Part shown: piece after piece, positions 16,379 to 26,806 of the stretch
Numbering within the stretch: position 1 is the first letter of the stretch
How the letters are laid out: every line of letters starts with the position of its first letter
NCBI GenBank assembly: GCA_026416515.1
Contig: JAOAEZ010000004.1
Location: forward strand, 1 to 41,226
Direction of reading: 5' to 3'
From: Hydrogenophilus sp.
GTDB lineage: Bacteria; Pseudomonadota; Gammaproteobacteria; Burkholderiales; Rhodocyclaceae
DNA: 41,226 bases
The notes under the pieces: generated by a model
The model's input: the letters and a program-made list of their open reading frames with translations, nothing else
What the model was told of the DNA's origin: nothing
Databases searched by the model: none
Made by a program: the position numbers and the translations under genes

Positions 16379-17224
16379 ATGGGCTCTCCTCAGATCCTTA
16401 CCACCATTGCTCAATGGCGAGCCATTCGTCGCACCCTTTCTCCCCCTATCGCGCTCGTCCCCACCATGGGCGCGCTGCACCAAGGTCACCTCTCTCTCGT
16501 CGAGCGGGCGCTCGCCCTCACCCCCAACGTTATCGTCTCCATCTTCGTCAATCCCCTCCAATTTGGTGCCAACGAAGACTATGACCGCTACCCCCGGCAA
16601 CTCGAACAAGACTGCACCCTGCTCGCCCAAGCGGGGGTTCCCTACCTCTTTGCACCCAGCGAATCGGAGATCTACCCTGAACCCCAACGCATCCTTATCG
16701 ATCCCCCCCCCGAACTCGCCGCCACCCTCGAAGGCGCTGCTCGTCCCGGTCACTTTCGTGGGGTAGCCACGGTCGTCCTCAAACTCTTTCACATCATTGC
16801 CCCCACTCATGCCCTTTTTGGCAAAAAAGACTACCAGCAGCTCCTTCTCATCCGCACCCTTGTTCGGCAACTTGCCCTTGACATCGAAATCGTCGCGGGT
16901 GACACGGTACGCGCCGAAGATGGTCTTGCCCTCTCCTCCCGCAACTGCTACCTCACGCCCGCTCAACGTGCCGAAGCCCCGCGTCTCTACCGCACCCTCT
17001 CTGCGCTCGCCGAACGCATTCGCGCAGGGCGGCGCGACTACCCCCAACTCGAGCGCGACGCCTACGATCACCTACTCGCCCACGGCTGGCAACCCGACTA
17101 CATCGCGATCCGCACCGCGGCCACTCTTGGACCCCCTCCCGCCGGCGATCCCCTTCCCCCCCTTGTCCTTCTTGGTGCGGCGCGTCTAGGGACCACCCGT
17201 CTCATCGACGCCGTCGAACTTTAA
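16379..17224 (+). CDS. panC: Pantothenate synthetase
   Basis: 281 residues. PanC joins pantoate to beta-alanine using ATP. '[14 protein letters not shown]' carries the HxGH nucleotide motif; '[20 protein letters not shown]', 'FGKKDYQQ' and 'LSSRNCYL' are the other family blocks. The ATG at 16379 gives the usual short lead-in before '[10 protein letters not shown]'; an in-frame ATG at 16367 would add four residues and cannot be excluded, since neither has a clear ribosome site. panB ends 22 bp upstream, so panBC form an operon. MetG follows after an 85-bp gap with its own promoter element. Confidence 0.93.
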   Translation: MGSPQILTTIAQWRAIRRTLSPPIALVPTMGALHQGHLSLVERALALTPNVIVSIFVNPLQFGANEDYDRYPRQLEQDCTLLAQAGVPYLFAPSESEIYPEPQRILIDPPPELAATLEGAARPGHFRGVATVVLKLFHIIAPTHALFGKKDYQQLLLIRTLVRQLALDIEIVAGDTVRAEDGLALSSRNCYLTPAQRAEAPRLYRTLSALAERIRAGRRDYPQLERDAYDHLLAHGWQPDYIAIRTAATLGPPPAGDPLPPLVLLGAARLGTTRLIDAVEL

Positions 17225-17263
17225 CCCTCTCTTCGTCTGCCTCCGTCATTTCCCGGCTCCTAC

Positions 17264-17272
17264 TGCTATAAT
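17264..17272 (+). promoter_or_regulatory. Extended -10 promoter element before metG
   Basis: TGC-TATAAT, a full -10 consensus with the TGn extension, lies 37 bp before the metG ATG. No -35 hexamer is visible at 16-18 bp upstream. Confidence 0.55.
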
Positions 17273-17309
17273 TTTTACCCTCTGTCTATCCCAAACTGCT
17301 GCAATACCC

Positions 17310-19511
17310 ATGAACCCGCGCCGCATTCTCGTCACCAATGCCCTTCCCTACGCCAATGGCGACATTCACCTTGGTCACCTCGTTGGCTACATTCAAGCCG
17401 ACATCTGGGTACGCTATCAACGCCTCTGCGGCCACACCGTTCACTACGTCTGTGCCGACGACACCCACGGCACGCCGGTGATGCTTCGTGCCGAAAAAGA
17501 GGGCATCTCCCCCGAGCAGCTCATCGAACGGATGCGGCACGCCCACCTCGCCGACTTCACCGACTTTCTCATCGCCTTCGACCACTACCACACCACCCAC
17601 AGTGACGAAAACCGCCAATGGGCGGAAACCATTTACCGCCGTCTCAAAGCCGCGGGGCTTATCGTTCAACGCGACATTGAGCAACTCTTCGACCCCATCA
17701 AAAAGCTCTTTCTCCCTGACCGTTACGTCCGCGGCACCTGTCCGCGCTGTCGGGCGTCAGACCAATATGGGGACCACTGTGAGCGCTGTGGTGCCGCCTA
17801 CGCCCCCACGGACCTTCTCGACCCCTACTCCGCCCTCTCGGGAGCCAAACCGCAACTCGCCCGCTCCACCCACTACTTCTTCTGTCTCTCCCACCCTGAC
17901 GTCGCCGCCTTTCTTCGCCGCTGGACCCGCAGCCACGACCGGCACGGCTTTCCCATTCTCCCGGCGGAAGCCCAACACAAACTCGACGAATGGCTTGGCA
18001 CTGAAACCGACCCTCGGCTCACCGACTGGGACATCAGCCGCGACGCCCCCTACTTTGGTTTTCCCATTCCCGACGCCCCTGGCAAATACTTCTATGTCTG
18101 GCTAGACGCCCCCATCGGCTACTTTGCCAGCTTCACCGCCTATGCTCGAGCGCGCCAGATCGACGCTCACCCTTACTTTGACCCTGCTGCGGCCGAAGCC
18201 TCTGGTACCGAACTCGTCCATTTCATCGGCAAAGACATCCTCTACTTTCACGCCCTTTTCTGGCCGGCGATGCTCCACTTTGCCGGTCTTCGCACCCCCA
18301 CACGCGAATATATCAACGGCTTTCTCACCGTCGACGGCGCTAAAATGAGCAAAAGTCGGGGCACCTTCATCACTGCCCGCTCCTGGCTCGACCTCGGCCT
18401 CGACCCCGAATGGCTGCGTTACTACTATGCCGCCAAAAACAACGGTACCCCCACCGACATCGACCTTGCCCTTGACGACCTCGTCGCCAAAATCAACAGC
18501 GACCTCGTCGGCAAATATGTCAATATTGCCGCTCGTCTCATCGGTTTCATTCACAACCACTTCGCCGGCCGGCTCGGTTCTAGCGACCTAGTCGTGCTCG
18601 CCCCCTTTCGGGACGCCACCACTGACGCCTCCCTTCATGCCGCCTACGAACGCGCCGATACTGCCGCGGTCATCCGTCAAGTCCAAGAGCTCCTTGACCT
18701 TGCCAATGCCTATATCAACCAACAGCAACCTTGGAACCTCGCCAAAAGCGGTGACCACGCTCAACTCCACACCGTCGTCACCACCGGTCTCACGATGTTT
18801 CGCGACCTCACCCGTCTCCTCAAACCGATTCTCCCCCGCACCGCGCAACGGGTTGAAGCGCTCTTCGCCATTCCCCCCCTCGACTTCACTCAACCCTGGG
18901 CGCCTCTTCCCCTCGGTCACGCCATCCACCCCTATCAACCCCTCCACACCCGTCTCGACCGGCGTCGTCTCGACACCCTCCTCGAAATCAACCGGGAGAC
19001 CCTCTGCACCTCCCCTTCCCTTCCCCCATCCTCTGCTGCCCCCTCCTCGGTGCCCTCTCCTGCATCGGCCTCTCCCGCTTCTCCGCTCCGTGCCGATCCC
19101 CCCCCTACCTCCGCCGCGCCTGCGGCCCCCTCCTCCTCCGCTCGCCCCGCGGTTCCCACCATCACCATCGACCAATTTGCCCAACTCGACCTCCGAGTCG
19201 GTCGTATTACCGCCGCTGAAACCATTCCGGAAGCCGAAAAGCTTCTCAAACTCACCGTAGACCTCGGAGAGCAAGACGCAGCGGGTTCTCCCCGGTTGCG
19301 CACCATCTTTGCCGGAATCAAAGCCCACTACGCCCCTGAAACCCTCCTGGGTCGCCTCGTGGTAGTCGTCGCCAACCTTGCCCCGCGCAAAATGCGCTTT
19401 GGCCTCTCAGAAGGGATGGTCCTTGCCGCCAGCGACGAAAGCGGGGAAACGCCTGGCATCTTTCTCCTCTCCCCCGACTCCGGTGCGCAACCCGGCATGC
19501 GGGTCAAATAA
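17310..19511 (+). CDS. metG: Methionyl-tRNA synthetase
   Basis: 733 residues, class I tRNA synthetase. The HIGH motif is HLGH at 20-23, KMSKS is at 345-349, and a zinc knuckle uses C144, C147, C157 and C160. The catalytic and anticodon domains end near 565. An Ala/Pro/Ser-rich linker of about 60 residues follows, then the C-terminal tRNA-binding domain (EMAP/Trbp111-like) from about 628, with '[12 protein letters not shown]' and '[12 protein letters not shown]'. This is the long, dimeric form of MetG. The ATG at 17310 has no clear Shine-Dalgarno. It converges on dnaE with only 10 bp between stop codons and no terminator hairpin. Confidence 0.96.
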   Translation: MNPRRILVTNALPYANGDIHLGHLVGYIQADIWVRYQRLCGHTVHYVCADDTHGTPVMLRAEKEGISPEQLIERMRHAHLADFTDFLIAFDHYHTTHSDENRQWAETIYRRLKAAGLIVQRDIEQLFDPIKKLFLPDRYVRGTCPRCRASDQYGDHCERCGAAYAPTDLLDPYSALSGAKPQLARSTHYFFCLSHPDVAAFLRRWTRSHDRHGFPILPAEAQHKLDEWLGTETDPRLTDWDISRDAPYFGFPIPDAPGKYFYVWLDAPIGYFASFTAYARARQIDAHPYFDPAAAEASGTELVHFIGKDILYFHALFWPAMLHFAGLRTPTREYINGFLTVDGAKMSKSRGTFITARSWLDLGLDPEWLRYYYAAKNNGTPTDIDLALDDLVAKINSDLVGKYVNIAARLIGFIHNHFAGRLGSSDLVVLAPFRDATTDASLHAAYERADTAAVIRQVQELLDLANAYINQQQPWNLAKSGDHAQLHTVVTTGLTMFRDLTRLLKPILPRTAQRVEALFAIPPLDFTQPWAPLPLGHAIHPYQPLHTRLDRRRLDTLLEINRETLCTSPSLPPSSAAPSSVPSPASASPASPLRADPPPTSAAPAAPSSSARPAVPTITIDQFAQLDLRVGRITAAETIPEAEKLLKLTVDLGEQDAAGSPRLRTIFAGIKAHYAPETLLGRLVVVVANLAPRKMRFGLSEGMVLAASDESGETPGIFLLSPDSGAQPGMRVK

Positions 19512-19521
19512 AAAGAAGCCG

Positions 19522-22500
19522 CTAATAGCGCCAGCGCACCTCCACCCCCGGTGTTGCCCGCAATCGTTTCAACAGCTCATCGCTAGGGCGCACCCACAAG
19601 GGCTCCTCGCTGCGCAACGCCACCCGTCCTGCTCCCTCCTTTCTCACCCACACAGCCAATGCCGCTCCCTCCTCCCGTTTCCCCGTTCGGAACGCCTCGA
19701 TCGCTGCCACCACCTCCTCGGCCGTCGACGCTCGCTCCAACACCGTCGTCGGTACCTCCACCTCCACCACCTGCAATCGGCGTGCCCGCCACTCCTCCAA
19801 CGAAAGCGCCTCCTCTGCCACCACCCGCACCCCGCCCCCGTAATCGTCCGGCTGCACCCGCACCCGCACCACCAACGGTGCGTCCACCGCGATCACTCGT
19901 CGGGCGCGTTCAAACACCTCGCTAAAGAAAAGCACCTCGACGGTCGCGCTCCCGTCCTCCAAGGTCACGAACCCCACTCGTCCCCGTGCTCCCCATCGCG
20001 TCCGTACCCCGCCCACCACCCCGGCCACCCACACCCCATCGCGGTTCAGCTCCGACAATGACGCCAAATGGGTTGGGATTGTCTGGCGCAGCTCTCGCTC
20101 GAACGCCGAAAAGGGATGGCCTGAAAAAAAGAACCCCAGTGCTGCCTTCTCCTCCCGCAATCGCTCTGCGCTCGTCCACGGCGGTACCTCTGCGAACCCG
20201 ACCTCCTCCTCCAACGATCTGCGCTCCTCCGCCCATCCCTCGAACAATCCCCCCTGGGCGGCCGACGCCATTCGCTGCTCTGCTGCCTGCAATGCCGTCT
20301 CCACCGAAGCCAACAACCGCGCCCGATCGACCGCTCCCTCCCCATCCACCACTCTCGCGTGGCCGGGCAATCCATCCAACGCTCCTGCCCGCACCAACTG
20401 CTCCAAAACGCGGCGGTTCACCAATCGGCGGTCGACCCGTGCGGCCAAATCGAAAAGATCGCGGAAAGGGCCGCCCTCCGCTCGGGCGCTTACGATCGCC
20501 TGCGCTGCTGGCTCGCCCACCCCCTTGATTCCCCCCAATCCGTAGCGGATAGTGGTCGCGTTGAGCGGCACAAACCGCCACTCCGACGCATTCACATCGG
20601 GGGGAAGCACCTCGAGCCCGAACTCGCGCGCATCCTCGCACAACACCCGCAGCGCGTCGGTATCGTTCATCTCTGAAGACATCGTCGCAGCGAAAAAGGC
20701 AGCTGGATGGTGGCGTTTCAACCACGCGGTCTGATAGGTAATCACCGCGTACGCAGCGGTATGCGACTTATTAAATCCGTACTCGGCGAACTTCTCCATC
20801 AAATCGAACAACCGCACCGCCAACGCCTCATCGTAACCGCGGGCCACCGCCCCCTGCACAAATCCAGCGCGCTGTTGAGCCATCTCCTCTGGTTTTTTCT
20901 TTCCCATCGCCCGGCGCAACAGATCGGCCGCTCCCAACGAATAACCCGCGATGATTCGGGCGATCTCCATCACCTGCTCCTGATAGACGATCACCCCGTA
21001 GGTTGGCTCCAAACAGCGGCGTAGATCGGGATGGAAATAATCGATCTCCTGTCTCCCATGCTTGCGCAGCACAAAATCGTCCACCATCCCTGACCCTAGC
21101 GGTCCTGGGCGGTACAACGCCAACGCGGCGATGATATCCTCGAAGCGGTCGGGCTTTAACTTCGCCAACAACCGTTTCATTCCCTCCGACTCGAGCTGGA
21201 AGACGGCGGTGGTCTTTCCCTCTCGCAGCAACTGAAAAACCGCCGGATCGTCGAACCTCATCTGGCTCCAATCGGGGCGGTTTCCGCCCATCCGTGCCAC
21301 ATGATCGAGCGCCTCGCGGATGATGGTCAAATTGCGCAACCCCAAGAAATCGAACTTCACCAAGCCGATCGCCTCGACATCATCCTTATCGAACTGCGAT
21401 ACCGGAACGGCATCCTCCCCCTCCTGCATAAAAAGGGGGCAGAAATCGGTAATTTTCCCTGGCGCGATCAGCACCCCTCCGGCGTGCATTCCCACCGTAC
21501 GCACCAATCCCTCGAGCGGTTTTGCCAACTCGAACAACATCTGCACCGCCTCCCCATCCTGTGGGTCATTCATGAACTCCCGCAGCTGGGGTTCTAACTC
21601 TATCGCCTCGGCCAACGAAACTGGTCGCGCTCCCTCTGTCGGGATCAACTTTGCGATCTTGTCACACAAACCGTATGGCAATCCCAACACCCGTCCCACA
21701 TCGCGCACCACCGCCTTTGACATCATCGTCCCGAAGGTCGCGATCTGGCTCACCGCCTCTCTCCCGTAGCGTTCGCGCACATACTCGATCACGCGGTAGC
21801 GCTGTTCCATACAAAAATCGACATCGAAATCGGGCAATGAAACCCGCTCTGGGTTCAAAAACCGCTCGAACAGCAACCCGTACGCCAGAGGGTCAAGTTC
21901 TGTGATCCCCAATGCAAAAGCGGCCAACGACCCGGCTCCCGACCCGCGGCCGGGCCCCACTGGCACCCCATTGGCCTTAGCCCAATTGATAAAATCGGCC
22001 ACGATCAGAAAATAGCCGGCAAAACCCATCTTCACGATGGTTTCGCACTCGAACCGCAATCGCGCCTCGTACTCAGGCGCGCGCTGCGCGCGCACTCTCT
22101 CCTCTGGGAACAACGTCTCCAGGCGGCGTCTCAACCCCGCCTCTGCCTGAGCCACAAAAAATGTCTCCACCGAACTGCCGTCGGGGGTAGGGAAAGCCGG
22201 CAGTGCCGTTTTCCCGAAGGAAAACAAGAAATTCGCTCGCTCGGCGATCGCCACCCCATTTTCCAGCGCCTCTGGCAGATCGGCGAACCGCGCCTCCATC
22301 TCCTGGGGTGACAGAAAATATTGTTCCTCGGAAAAAGGGCGGGGTCGTTTCGGATCGTGGAGCATGAACCCCTCGGCGATGCAAAACCGCACCTCATGTG
22401 CCTGAAAATCCTCGCGGCGCAAGAACTGGATCGGATGGGTAGCCACCACAGGCAATCCCAGCGTGGAAGCCAACGTCACCGCTGCCCCCAGATACTCCTC

Positions 22501-23040
22501 CTCGCCGGCGAACCCCGCTCGCTGGATCTCGATACAAAACCGATCCCCGGGAAACAAAGAAGCCCACTCGGCAGCCTCTTGCGAAGCCCGTTTTTCATCG
22601 CCCCTTCGCAACGCTGGCCCCAAAACCCCCTGTGCCCCTCCGGACAACGCGATCAATCCCTCGCACTGCGCGCGGTCCAACCACTCCCGCCGTAACAGCG
22701 CCACGCCGCGATGTTGGTTTTCCAACCACGCACGCGAAATCAAAGCGCACAAATTTTCGTACCCCTTTTTATTCTGTACCACCAACAACAGCGAAGCGGC
22801 GGCCTCCGGGTTCGTTGGATCGGCAGGATCGGCCACGCGGGCATCGACGGCAGCGATCGGTTTAATTCCCGCCGCCATCGCCGCCTTATAAAACTTCACC
22901 AACCCGAACACATTCATCACATCGCTCAATGCCAGCGCCGGCATTGAAAACGCCGCCGCCTGCGCCACCGCCTCGGCAACCCGCACCATTCCCTCGCGGA
23001 TCGAAAACTCGCTATGCATGCGCAGGTGCACCACTGTCAT
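19522..23040 (-). CDS. dnaE: DNA polymerase III alpha subunit
   Basis: 1172 residues, the normal length. The N-terminal PHP domain starts 'VHLRMHSEFSIREG'. The polymerase catalytic aspartates are D404 and D406 ('LPDFDVDFC') and D564 ('KFDFLGLRN'), matching D401, D403 and D555 of E. coli. The beta-clamp binding motif QGGLF lies at 929-933, followed by an OB fold ('GVWVAGVVGGVRTRW') and the tau-binding C-terminal region. It is the replicative polymerase. Start ATG 23040 has GGAGGG upstream. It lies 39 bp downstream of maeB on the same strand, so it may be co-transcribed with it. Confidence 0.97.
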   Translation of the reverse strand: MTVVHLRMHSEFSIREGMVRVAEAVAQAAAFSMPALALSDVMNVFGLVKFYKAAMAAGIKPIAAVDARVADPADPTNPEAAASLLLVVQNKKGYENLCALISRAWLENQHRGVALLRREWLDRAQCEGLIALSGGAQGVLGPALRRGDEKRASQEAAEWASLFPGDRFCIEIQRAGFAGEEEYLGAAVTLASTLGLPVVATHPIQFLRREDFQAHEVRFCIAEGFMLHDPKRPRPFSEEQYFLSPQEMEARFADLPEALENGVAIAERANFLFSFGKTALPAFPTPDGSSVETFFVAQAEAGLRRRLETLFPEERVRAQRAPEYEARLRFECETIVKMGFAGYFLIVADFINWAKANGVPVGPGRGSGAGSLAAFALGITELDPLAYGLLFERFLNPERVSLPDFDVDFCMEQRYRVIEYVRERYGREAVSQIATFGTMMSKAVVRDVGRVLGLPYGLCDKIAKLIPTEGARPVSLAEAIELEPQLREFMNDPQDGEAVQMLFELAKPLEGLVRTVGMHAGGVLIAPGKITDFCPLFMQEGEDAVPVSQFDKDDVEAIGLVKFDFLGLRNLTIIREALDHVARMGGNRPDWSQMRFDDPAVFQLLREGKTTAVFQLESEGMKRLLAKLKPDRFEDIIAALALYRPGPLGSGMVDDFVLRKHGRQEIDYFHPDLRRCLEPTYGVIVYQEQVMEIARIIAGYSLGAADLLRRAMGKKKPEEMAQQRAGFVQGAVARGYDEALAVRLFDLMEKFAEYGFNKSHTAAYAVITYQTAWLKRHHPAAFFAATMSSEMNDTDALRVLCEDAREFGLEVLPPDVNASEWRFVPLNATTIRYGLGGIKGVGEPAAQAIVSARAEGGPFRDLFDLAARVDRRLVNRRVLEQLVRAGALDGLPGHARVVDGEGAVDRARLLASVETALQAAEQRMASAAQGGLFEGWAEERRSLEEEVGFAEVPPWTSAERLREEKAALGFFFSGHPFSAFERELRQTIPTHLASLSELNRDGVWVAGVVGGVRTRWGARGRVGFVTLEDGSATVEVLFFSEVFERARRVIAVDAPLVVRVRVQPDDYGGGVRVVAEEALSLEEWRARRLQVVEVEVPTTVLERASTAEEVVAAIEAFRTGKREEGAALAVWVRKEGAGRVALRSEEPLWVRPSDELLKRLRATPGVEVRWRY

Positions 23041-23079
23041 CCTCGTCCCTCCGATCCTCCCTTCTCCTTTTTCTCCTCA

Positions 23080-25380
23080 CTATCCTCGCCGCTCTTTTGC
23101 CTCCACCACGGCCAACGCTGTCATATTCACCAAGCGGCGCACCGACGCTGACGGTGTCAAAATCTGCACAGGCAACCGCGCCCCTAACAGAATGGGTCCT
23201 ACCGACACTCCCTGGCCGGACACCTGTTTTACCAAATTAAATGCGATATTGGCTGCATCCACGTTGGGCATCACCAACACATTTGCGTCCCCCTGCAACG
23301 TACACTCCTCGGGCATAATCAAGCGTGCGCGCACCGCGGGCGACAAAGCGGCATCGGCGTGCATCTCCCCATCCATCTCCAAAGAGGGGCAACGCGCCCG
23401 CAAAATAGCTCGCGCCGTTCGCATCTTTCGTGCCGAGGGGGTATTGGCCGACCCGAAACTTGAATGGGAAACCAATGCCACCCGCGGCTCGATTCCGAAA
23501 CGGGCGATTGCCTCTGCGGCCATGCGGGCGATCTCCGCCACCTCCTCAGCGCTCGGATCGTAGTTGACGTAGGTATCAGCCAACGCCAACGTGTATCCCC
23601 CCGTCATCACCAAATTCATCGCCGCAAAGAGCGATGCCCCCTCTGCCAATCCCACCACATCGTGCACATGCTGCAGATGGTACTCATACGAACCGAAAGT
23701 CCCGCACACCACTGCGTCTGCCTCACCGTTTATCAACAACATACACCCGATCAACGTCGTATCGCGGCGCAAGCGCGCCTTTGCCACCTCGGGGGTGATA
23801 CCGCGGCGCGCCATGATGCGGTGGTACTGCTGCCACAACGCTCGGTAGCGCGAATCCGACTCGGGGTTTACCAACTCGAAATCGCGTCCTGGCTGCAAGC
23901 TCAAGCCGATTCGCTCCAACCGCATCTCGATCACCTGTGGGCGCCCCACCAAAATCGGCCGAGCGATTCCCTCCTCCAACACCTCCCGCGCAGCCCGCAG
24001 CACTCGTTCATCCTCCCCCTCGCAAAAAACCACCCGTTTTCGCTCCTCAGCTGCCGACCGGGCTGCCGAAAAAACGGGCTTCATCACCACCCCTGACCGG
24101 TAGACAAAATCCTGCAACTGGCTACGGTAGGTCTCGAAATCGGCGATCGGCCGTGTTGCCACCCCTGACGCAATCGCCGCCCTTGCCACGGCGGGGGCGA
24201 TCGTCACGATCAATCGCGGATCGAACGGCTTAGGGATCAGATACTCTGGCCCGAAATGGAGCATCTCCCCTCCGTAGGCGCTTGCCACCACCTCGTTGCT
24301 CTCCGCGCGTGCCAACGCGGCGATCGCCTCCACGCACGCCAATTTCATCTCCTCGGTAATCGCTGTCGCCCCCACGTCGAGCGCCCCGCGGAAGATAAAT
24401 GGGAAACACAACACGTTATTCACCTGATTGGGGTAATCGCTTCGCCCGGTAGCGACGATCGCGTCGGGTCGCACTGCTCGGGCCACCTCAGGCATAATCT
24501 CCGGAACAGGGTTTGCTAATGCGAAAATCAACGGCTTTGCCGCCATACGCGCCACCATCTCGGGCTGCAGCACTCCCCCTTGCGACAATCCCAGAAACAC
24601 GTCGGCCCCCTCGATCACCTCCGCCAAAGTGCGGGCTGTGGTCCGCTGGGCGTAGCGCGCCTTATTGGGTTCCATCGGCTGATCGCGCCCCTCGTAGATC
24701 ACTCCCCGCGAATCGACCACAAAGACATTCTCGCGTCGCAAGCCCAAGCGGCACATCAAATCCAAGCACGCGATCGCGGCGGCCCCTGCCCCTGAGCAAA
24801 CCAACTTCACCTCCTCGATTCGTTTCCCCACCCACAACAACCCGTTCAACAACGCTGCCGACGCGATGATTGCGGTCCCATGCTGATCGTCGTGGAACAC
24901 AGGGATTCGCATTCGGCGGCGCAGCTCCCGCTCGATATAGAAGCACTCCGGCGCTTTAATATCCTCCAAATTTACCCCCCCCACCGTCGGTTCTAATGCC
25001 GCCACGATCTCCACCACCCGTTCGGGGTCGCGCGCGTCGATCTCGATATCGAAGACATCGATCCCCGCGAACTTTTTAAATAAACATGCCTTTCCCTCCA
25101 TCACCGGCTTCGCCGCCAGCGGTCCGATATCCCCCAACCCCAGCACTGCCGTCCCGTTGGTTACCACTGCCACCAAATTGCCGCGAGCGGTAAGTTCCCG
25201 CACCGTCAGCGGATCGCGCACGATCTCCTCACACGCAAATGCCACACCTGGCGAATAGGCCAACGCCAAATCGCGCTGGTTCGACAACCCCTTAGTTGGA
25301 ACCACTGCCAACTTTCCTGGCGTTGGCTGCCGGTGATAATCCAACGCTGCGCTGCGAAACGCACTATTGCATCCGCTCAT
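23080..25380 (-). CDS. maeB: NADP-dependent malic enzyme with phosphotransacetylase-like C-terminal domain
   Basis: 766 residues in two parts. Residues 1-430 are malic enzyme: Y42 in 'LAYSPGVA', K97 ('[12 protein letters not shown]'), metal ligands E140-D141 and D165 ('FHDDQHGTA'), and the Rossmann segment '[13 protein letters not shown]'. Residues about 435-760 resemble phosphate acetyltransferase ('[15 protein letters not shown]', '[20 protein letters not shown]'), which in MaeB proteins is a regulatory domain that senses acetyl-CoA. The reaction is malate + NADP+ to pyruvate + CO2 + NADPH, linking carboxylate or acetate growth to gluconeogenesis and biosynthesis. The ATG at 25380 has purine-rich GAGGG upstream. 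It is divergent from ilvE across a 239-bp AT-rich gap. Confidence 0.95.
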   Translation of the reverse strand: MSGCNSAFRSAALDYHRQPTPGKLAVVPTKGLSNQRDLALAYSPGVAFACEEIVRDPLTVRELTARGNLVAVVTNGTAVLGLGDIGPLAAKPVMEGKACLFKKFAGIDVFDIEIDARDPERVVEIVAALEPTVGGVNLEDIKAPECFYIERELRRRMRIPVFHDDQHGTAIIASAALLNGLLWVGKRIEEVKLVCSGAGAAAIACLDLMCRLGLRRENVFVVDSRGVIYEGRDQPMEPNKARYAQRTTARTLAEVIEGADVFLGLSQGGVLQPEMVARMAAKPLIFALANPVPEIMPEVARAVRPDAIVATGRSDYPNQVNNVLCFPFIFRGALDVGATAITEEMKLACVEAIAALARAESNEVVASAYGGEMLHFGPEYLIPKPFDPRLIVTIAPAVARAAIASGVATRPIADFETYRSQLQDFVYRSGVVMKPVFSAARSAAEERKRVVFCEGEDERVLRAAREVLEEGIARPILVGRPQVIEMRLERIGLSLQPGRDFELVNPESDSRYRALWQQYHRIMARRGITPEVAKARLRRDTTLIGCMLLINGEADAVVCGTFGSYEYHLQHVHDVVGLAEGASLFAAMNLVMTGGYTLALADTYVNYDPSAEEVAEIARMAAEAIARFGIEPRVALVSHSSFGSANTPSARKMRTARAILRARCPSLEMDGEMHADAALSPAVRARLIMPEECTLQGDANVLVMPNVDAANIAFNLVKQVSGQGVSVGPILLGARLPVQILTPSASVRRLVNMTALAVVEAKERRG

Positions 25381-25619
25381 TCTCCCTATCCCTCTCTACT
25401 GATTCTCTCAAGCGGAGCGGGCAAGTTTACCCCCTTTGTCCCGCCGTAAATTAATATAACTATATGAAACACTAATAATTTTTTTGCCCTCTTTACCCTG
25501 ATGGTCAACAGTGCTTCTCTCTCCCCTACGGCACTTCATCGATTTTAAGAAAGCGCTCCTGCTTTAAAAATTAAGGTATAATTTTCCCTATAAAATCTCT
25601 CCCCACAAGGAGTTGTTCG
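25381..25619. other. Divergent AT-rich promoter region between maeB and ilvE
   Basis: This 239-bp spacer is the most AT-rich part of the window (for example 25448-25492). It contains the ilvE -10 element and ribosome site on the plus strand. On the minus strand several AT-rich hexamers (TATATT near 25455-25460) could serve maeB, but no convincing -35/-10 pair stands out. No small ORF with support is seen. Confidence 0.5.
25577..25612 (+). promoter_or_regulatory. ilvE -10 box and ribosome-binding site
   Basis: TATAAT at 25577-25582 is a perfect -10 box, 37 bp before the ATG. AAGGAG at 25607-25612 gives a strong ribosome site 7 bp from the ATG at 25620. The -35 is unclear. Confidence 0.55.
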
Positions 25620-26540
25620 ATGTCTCTCTCCGACCGCGACGGCGTCATCTGGTATGACGGTCGTCTTGTTCCCTGGCGGGAGGCCACCACCCATGTGCTC
25701 ACGCACTCGCTTCACTATGGTCTTTCCGTCTTTGAAGGGGTACGCGCCTATCACACCGAGCGGGGCACGGCTATTTTTCGTCTGCGGGAGCACACCGAGC
25801 GGCTTCTCAACTCCGCCAAAATCTATCAAATGCCCATCCCCTACACCCTTGACGAACTGATGGAAGCGCAAAAGCAGGTCGTACGCGAAAACGAGCTCAC
25901 CGCCTGCTACATTCGCCCCATCGCCTTCTACGGGTCTGAAAAGATGGGTCTTAACCCTACCGGTGCGAAGGTGCACGTAGCGATTGCCGCCTGGCCCTGG
26001 GGCGCCTACCTCGGAGAAGAAGGGTTGACGCGTGGCATTCGCGTCAAAACCTCCTCCTACCAGCGGCAGCACGTCAATGTCACGATGCCGCGCGCCAAAG
26101 TCGCCAGCACCTATGCCAACTCTATTCTGGCCAATTTAGAGGTTACGCGCCAAGGCTATCACGAAGCCCTTCTTCTCGACACGATGGGTTTTGTTGCCGA
26201 AGGGGCGGGCGAAAATCTCTTCATCGTCAAAAACGGGCAACTGATCGAACCCGAAATCTCCTGCGCCCTCATCGGCATTACCCGGGACACGGTTCATCAC
26301 ATCGCTCGTGACCTCGCGATTCCCCTCCATACGCGGCGGCTCACCCGCGACGACATCTACATTGCCGACGAAGCCTTTTTCACCGGCACTGCTGCCGAGA
26401 TTACGCCGATCCGCGAACTCGACGATCGCCCCATCGGCAACGGCGCCCGCGGTCCGATCACCACACGCATCCAAGAGCGTTTTTACGCTATCGTCAACGG
26501 TCAGCTCCCCGAATACGACCACTGGCTCACCTTTCTCTAA
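25620..26540 (+). CDS. ilvE: Branched-chain amino acid aminotransferase
   Basis: 306 residues, fold-type IV PLP enzyme. The Schiff-base lysine is K160 in 'PRAKVASTYANS', the same number as in E. coli IlvE. 'HYGLSVFEGVRAY' and 'EGAGENLFIV' bind the cofactor phosphate and ring, and 'FFTGTAAEITPI' is the conserved C-terminal block. It interconverts Leu, Ile and Val with their 2-oxoacids; 2-oxoisovalerate is also the PanB substrate. A strong promoter -10 and AAGGAG precede it. A zinc-finger gene follows after 14 bp, an arrangement common beside ilvE in betaproteobacteria. Confidence 0.95.
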   Translation: MSLSDRDGVIWYDGRLVPWREATTHVLTHSLHYGLSVFEGVRAYHTERGTAIFRLREHTERLLNSAKIYQMPIPYTLDELMEAQKQVVRENELTACYIRPIAFYGSEKMGLNPTGAKVHVAIAAWPWGAYLGEEGLTRGIRVKTSSYQRQHVNVTMPRAKVASTYANSILANLEVTRQGYHEALLLDTMGFVAEGAGENLFIVKNGQLIEPEISCALIGITRDTVHHIARDLAIPLHTRRLTRDDIYIADEAFFTGTAAEITPIRELDDRPIGNGARGPITTRIQERFYAIVNGQLPEYDHWLTFL

Positions 26541-26554
26541 CCGGGAGGCCAACG

Positions 26555-26764
26555 ATGAACGGTAACCCTCTCGCTCGCGTGCGCAAAGAGCCGATCCTCA
26601 CGATCACAGCAGCCGACCTTCCCCTCTGCTGCCCCCTTCCCGACGAACCGGTTGCGCTTCTTCACCCGCGTGTCTATCTCGACCCTACTCGAACCGGCAG
26701 TGCCGTCTGTCCTTACTGCAGCCGTGAATTTCGGCTAGAAGCTCCCCTCCCGGTCCATCGCTAA
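26555..26764 (+). CDS. Small zf-CHCC zinc-finger protein
   Basis: 69 residues. The C-terminal half carries the zf-CHCC pattern: C25/C26, H37 ('LLHPRVYLD'), C52 and C55 ('VCPYC'), as in the mitochondrial complex I subunit NDUFS6 and its bacterial relatives. It probably binds one zinc. GGGAGG lies 6-8 bp upstream of the ATG. It sits 14 bp after ilvE and 42 bp before the phosphomutase gene, on the same strand. Its cellular role in bacteria is not established and I do not assign one. Confidence 0.82.
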   Translation: MNGNPLARVRKEPILTITAADLPLCCPLPDEPVALLHPRVYLDPTRTGSAVCPYCSREFRLEAPLPVHR

Positions 26765-26806
26765 TTCCCTCTCCTCTTAATCCCCTCCCCTTCTCCAGGA
26801 GGCGCC

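Noticed and set aside
19512..19521. Terminator between metG and dnaE
   Set aside because: Only 10 bp separate the stop codons and no stem with a T-run can be drawn on either strand.
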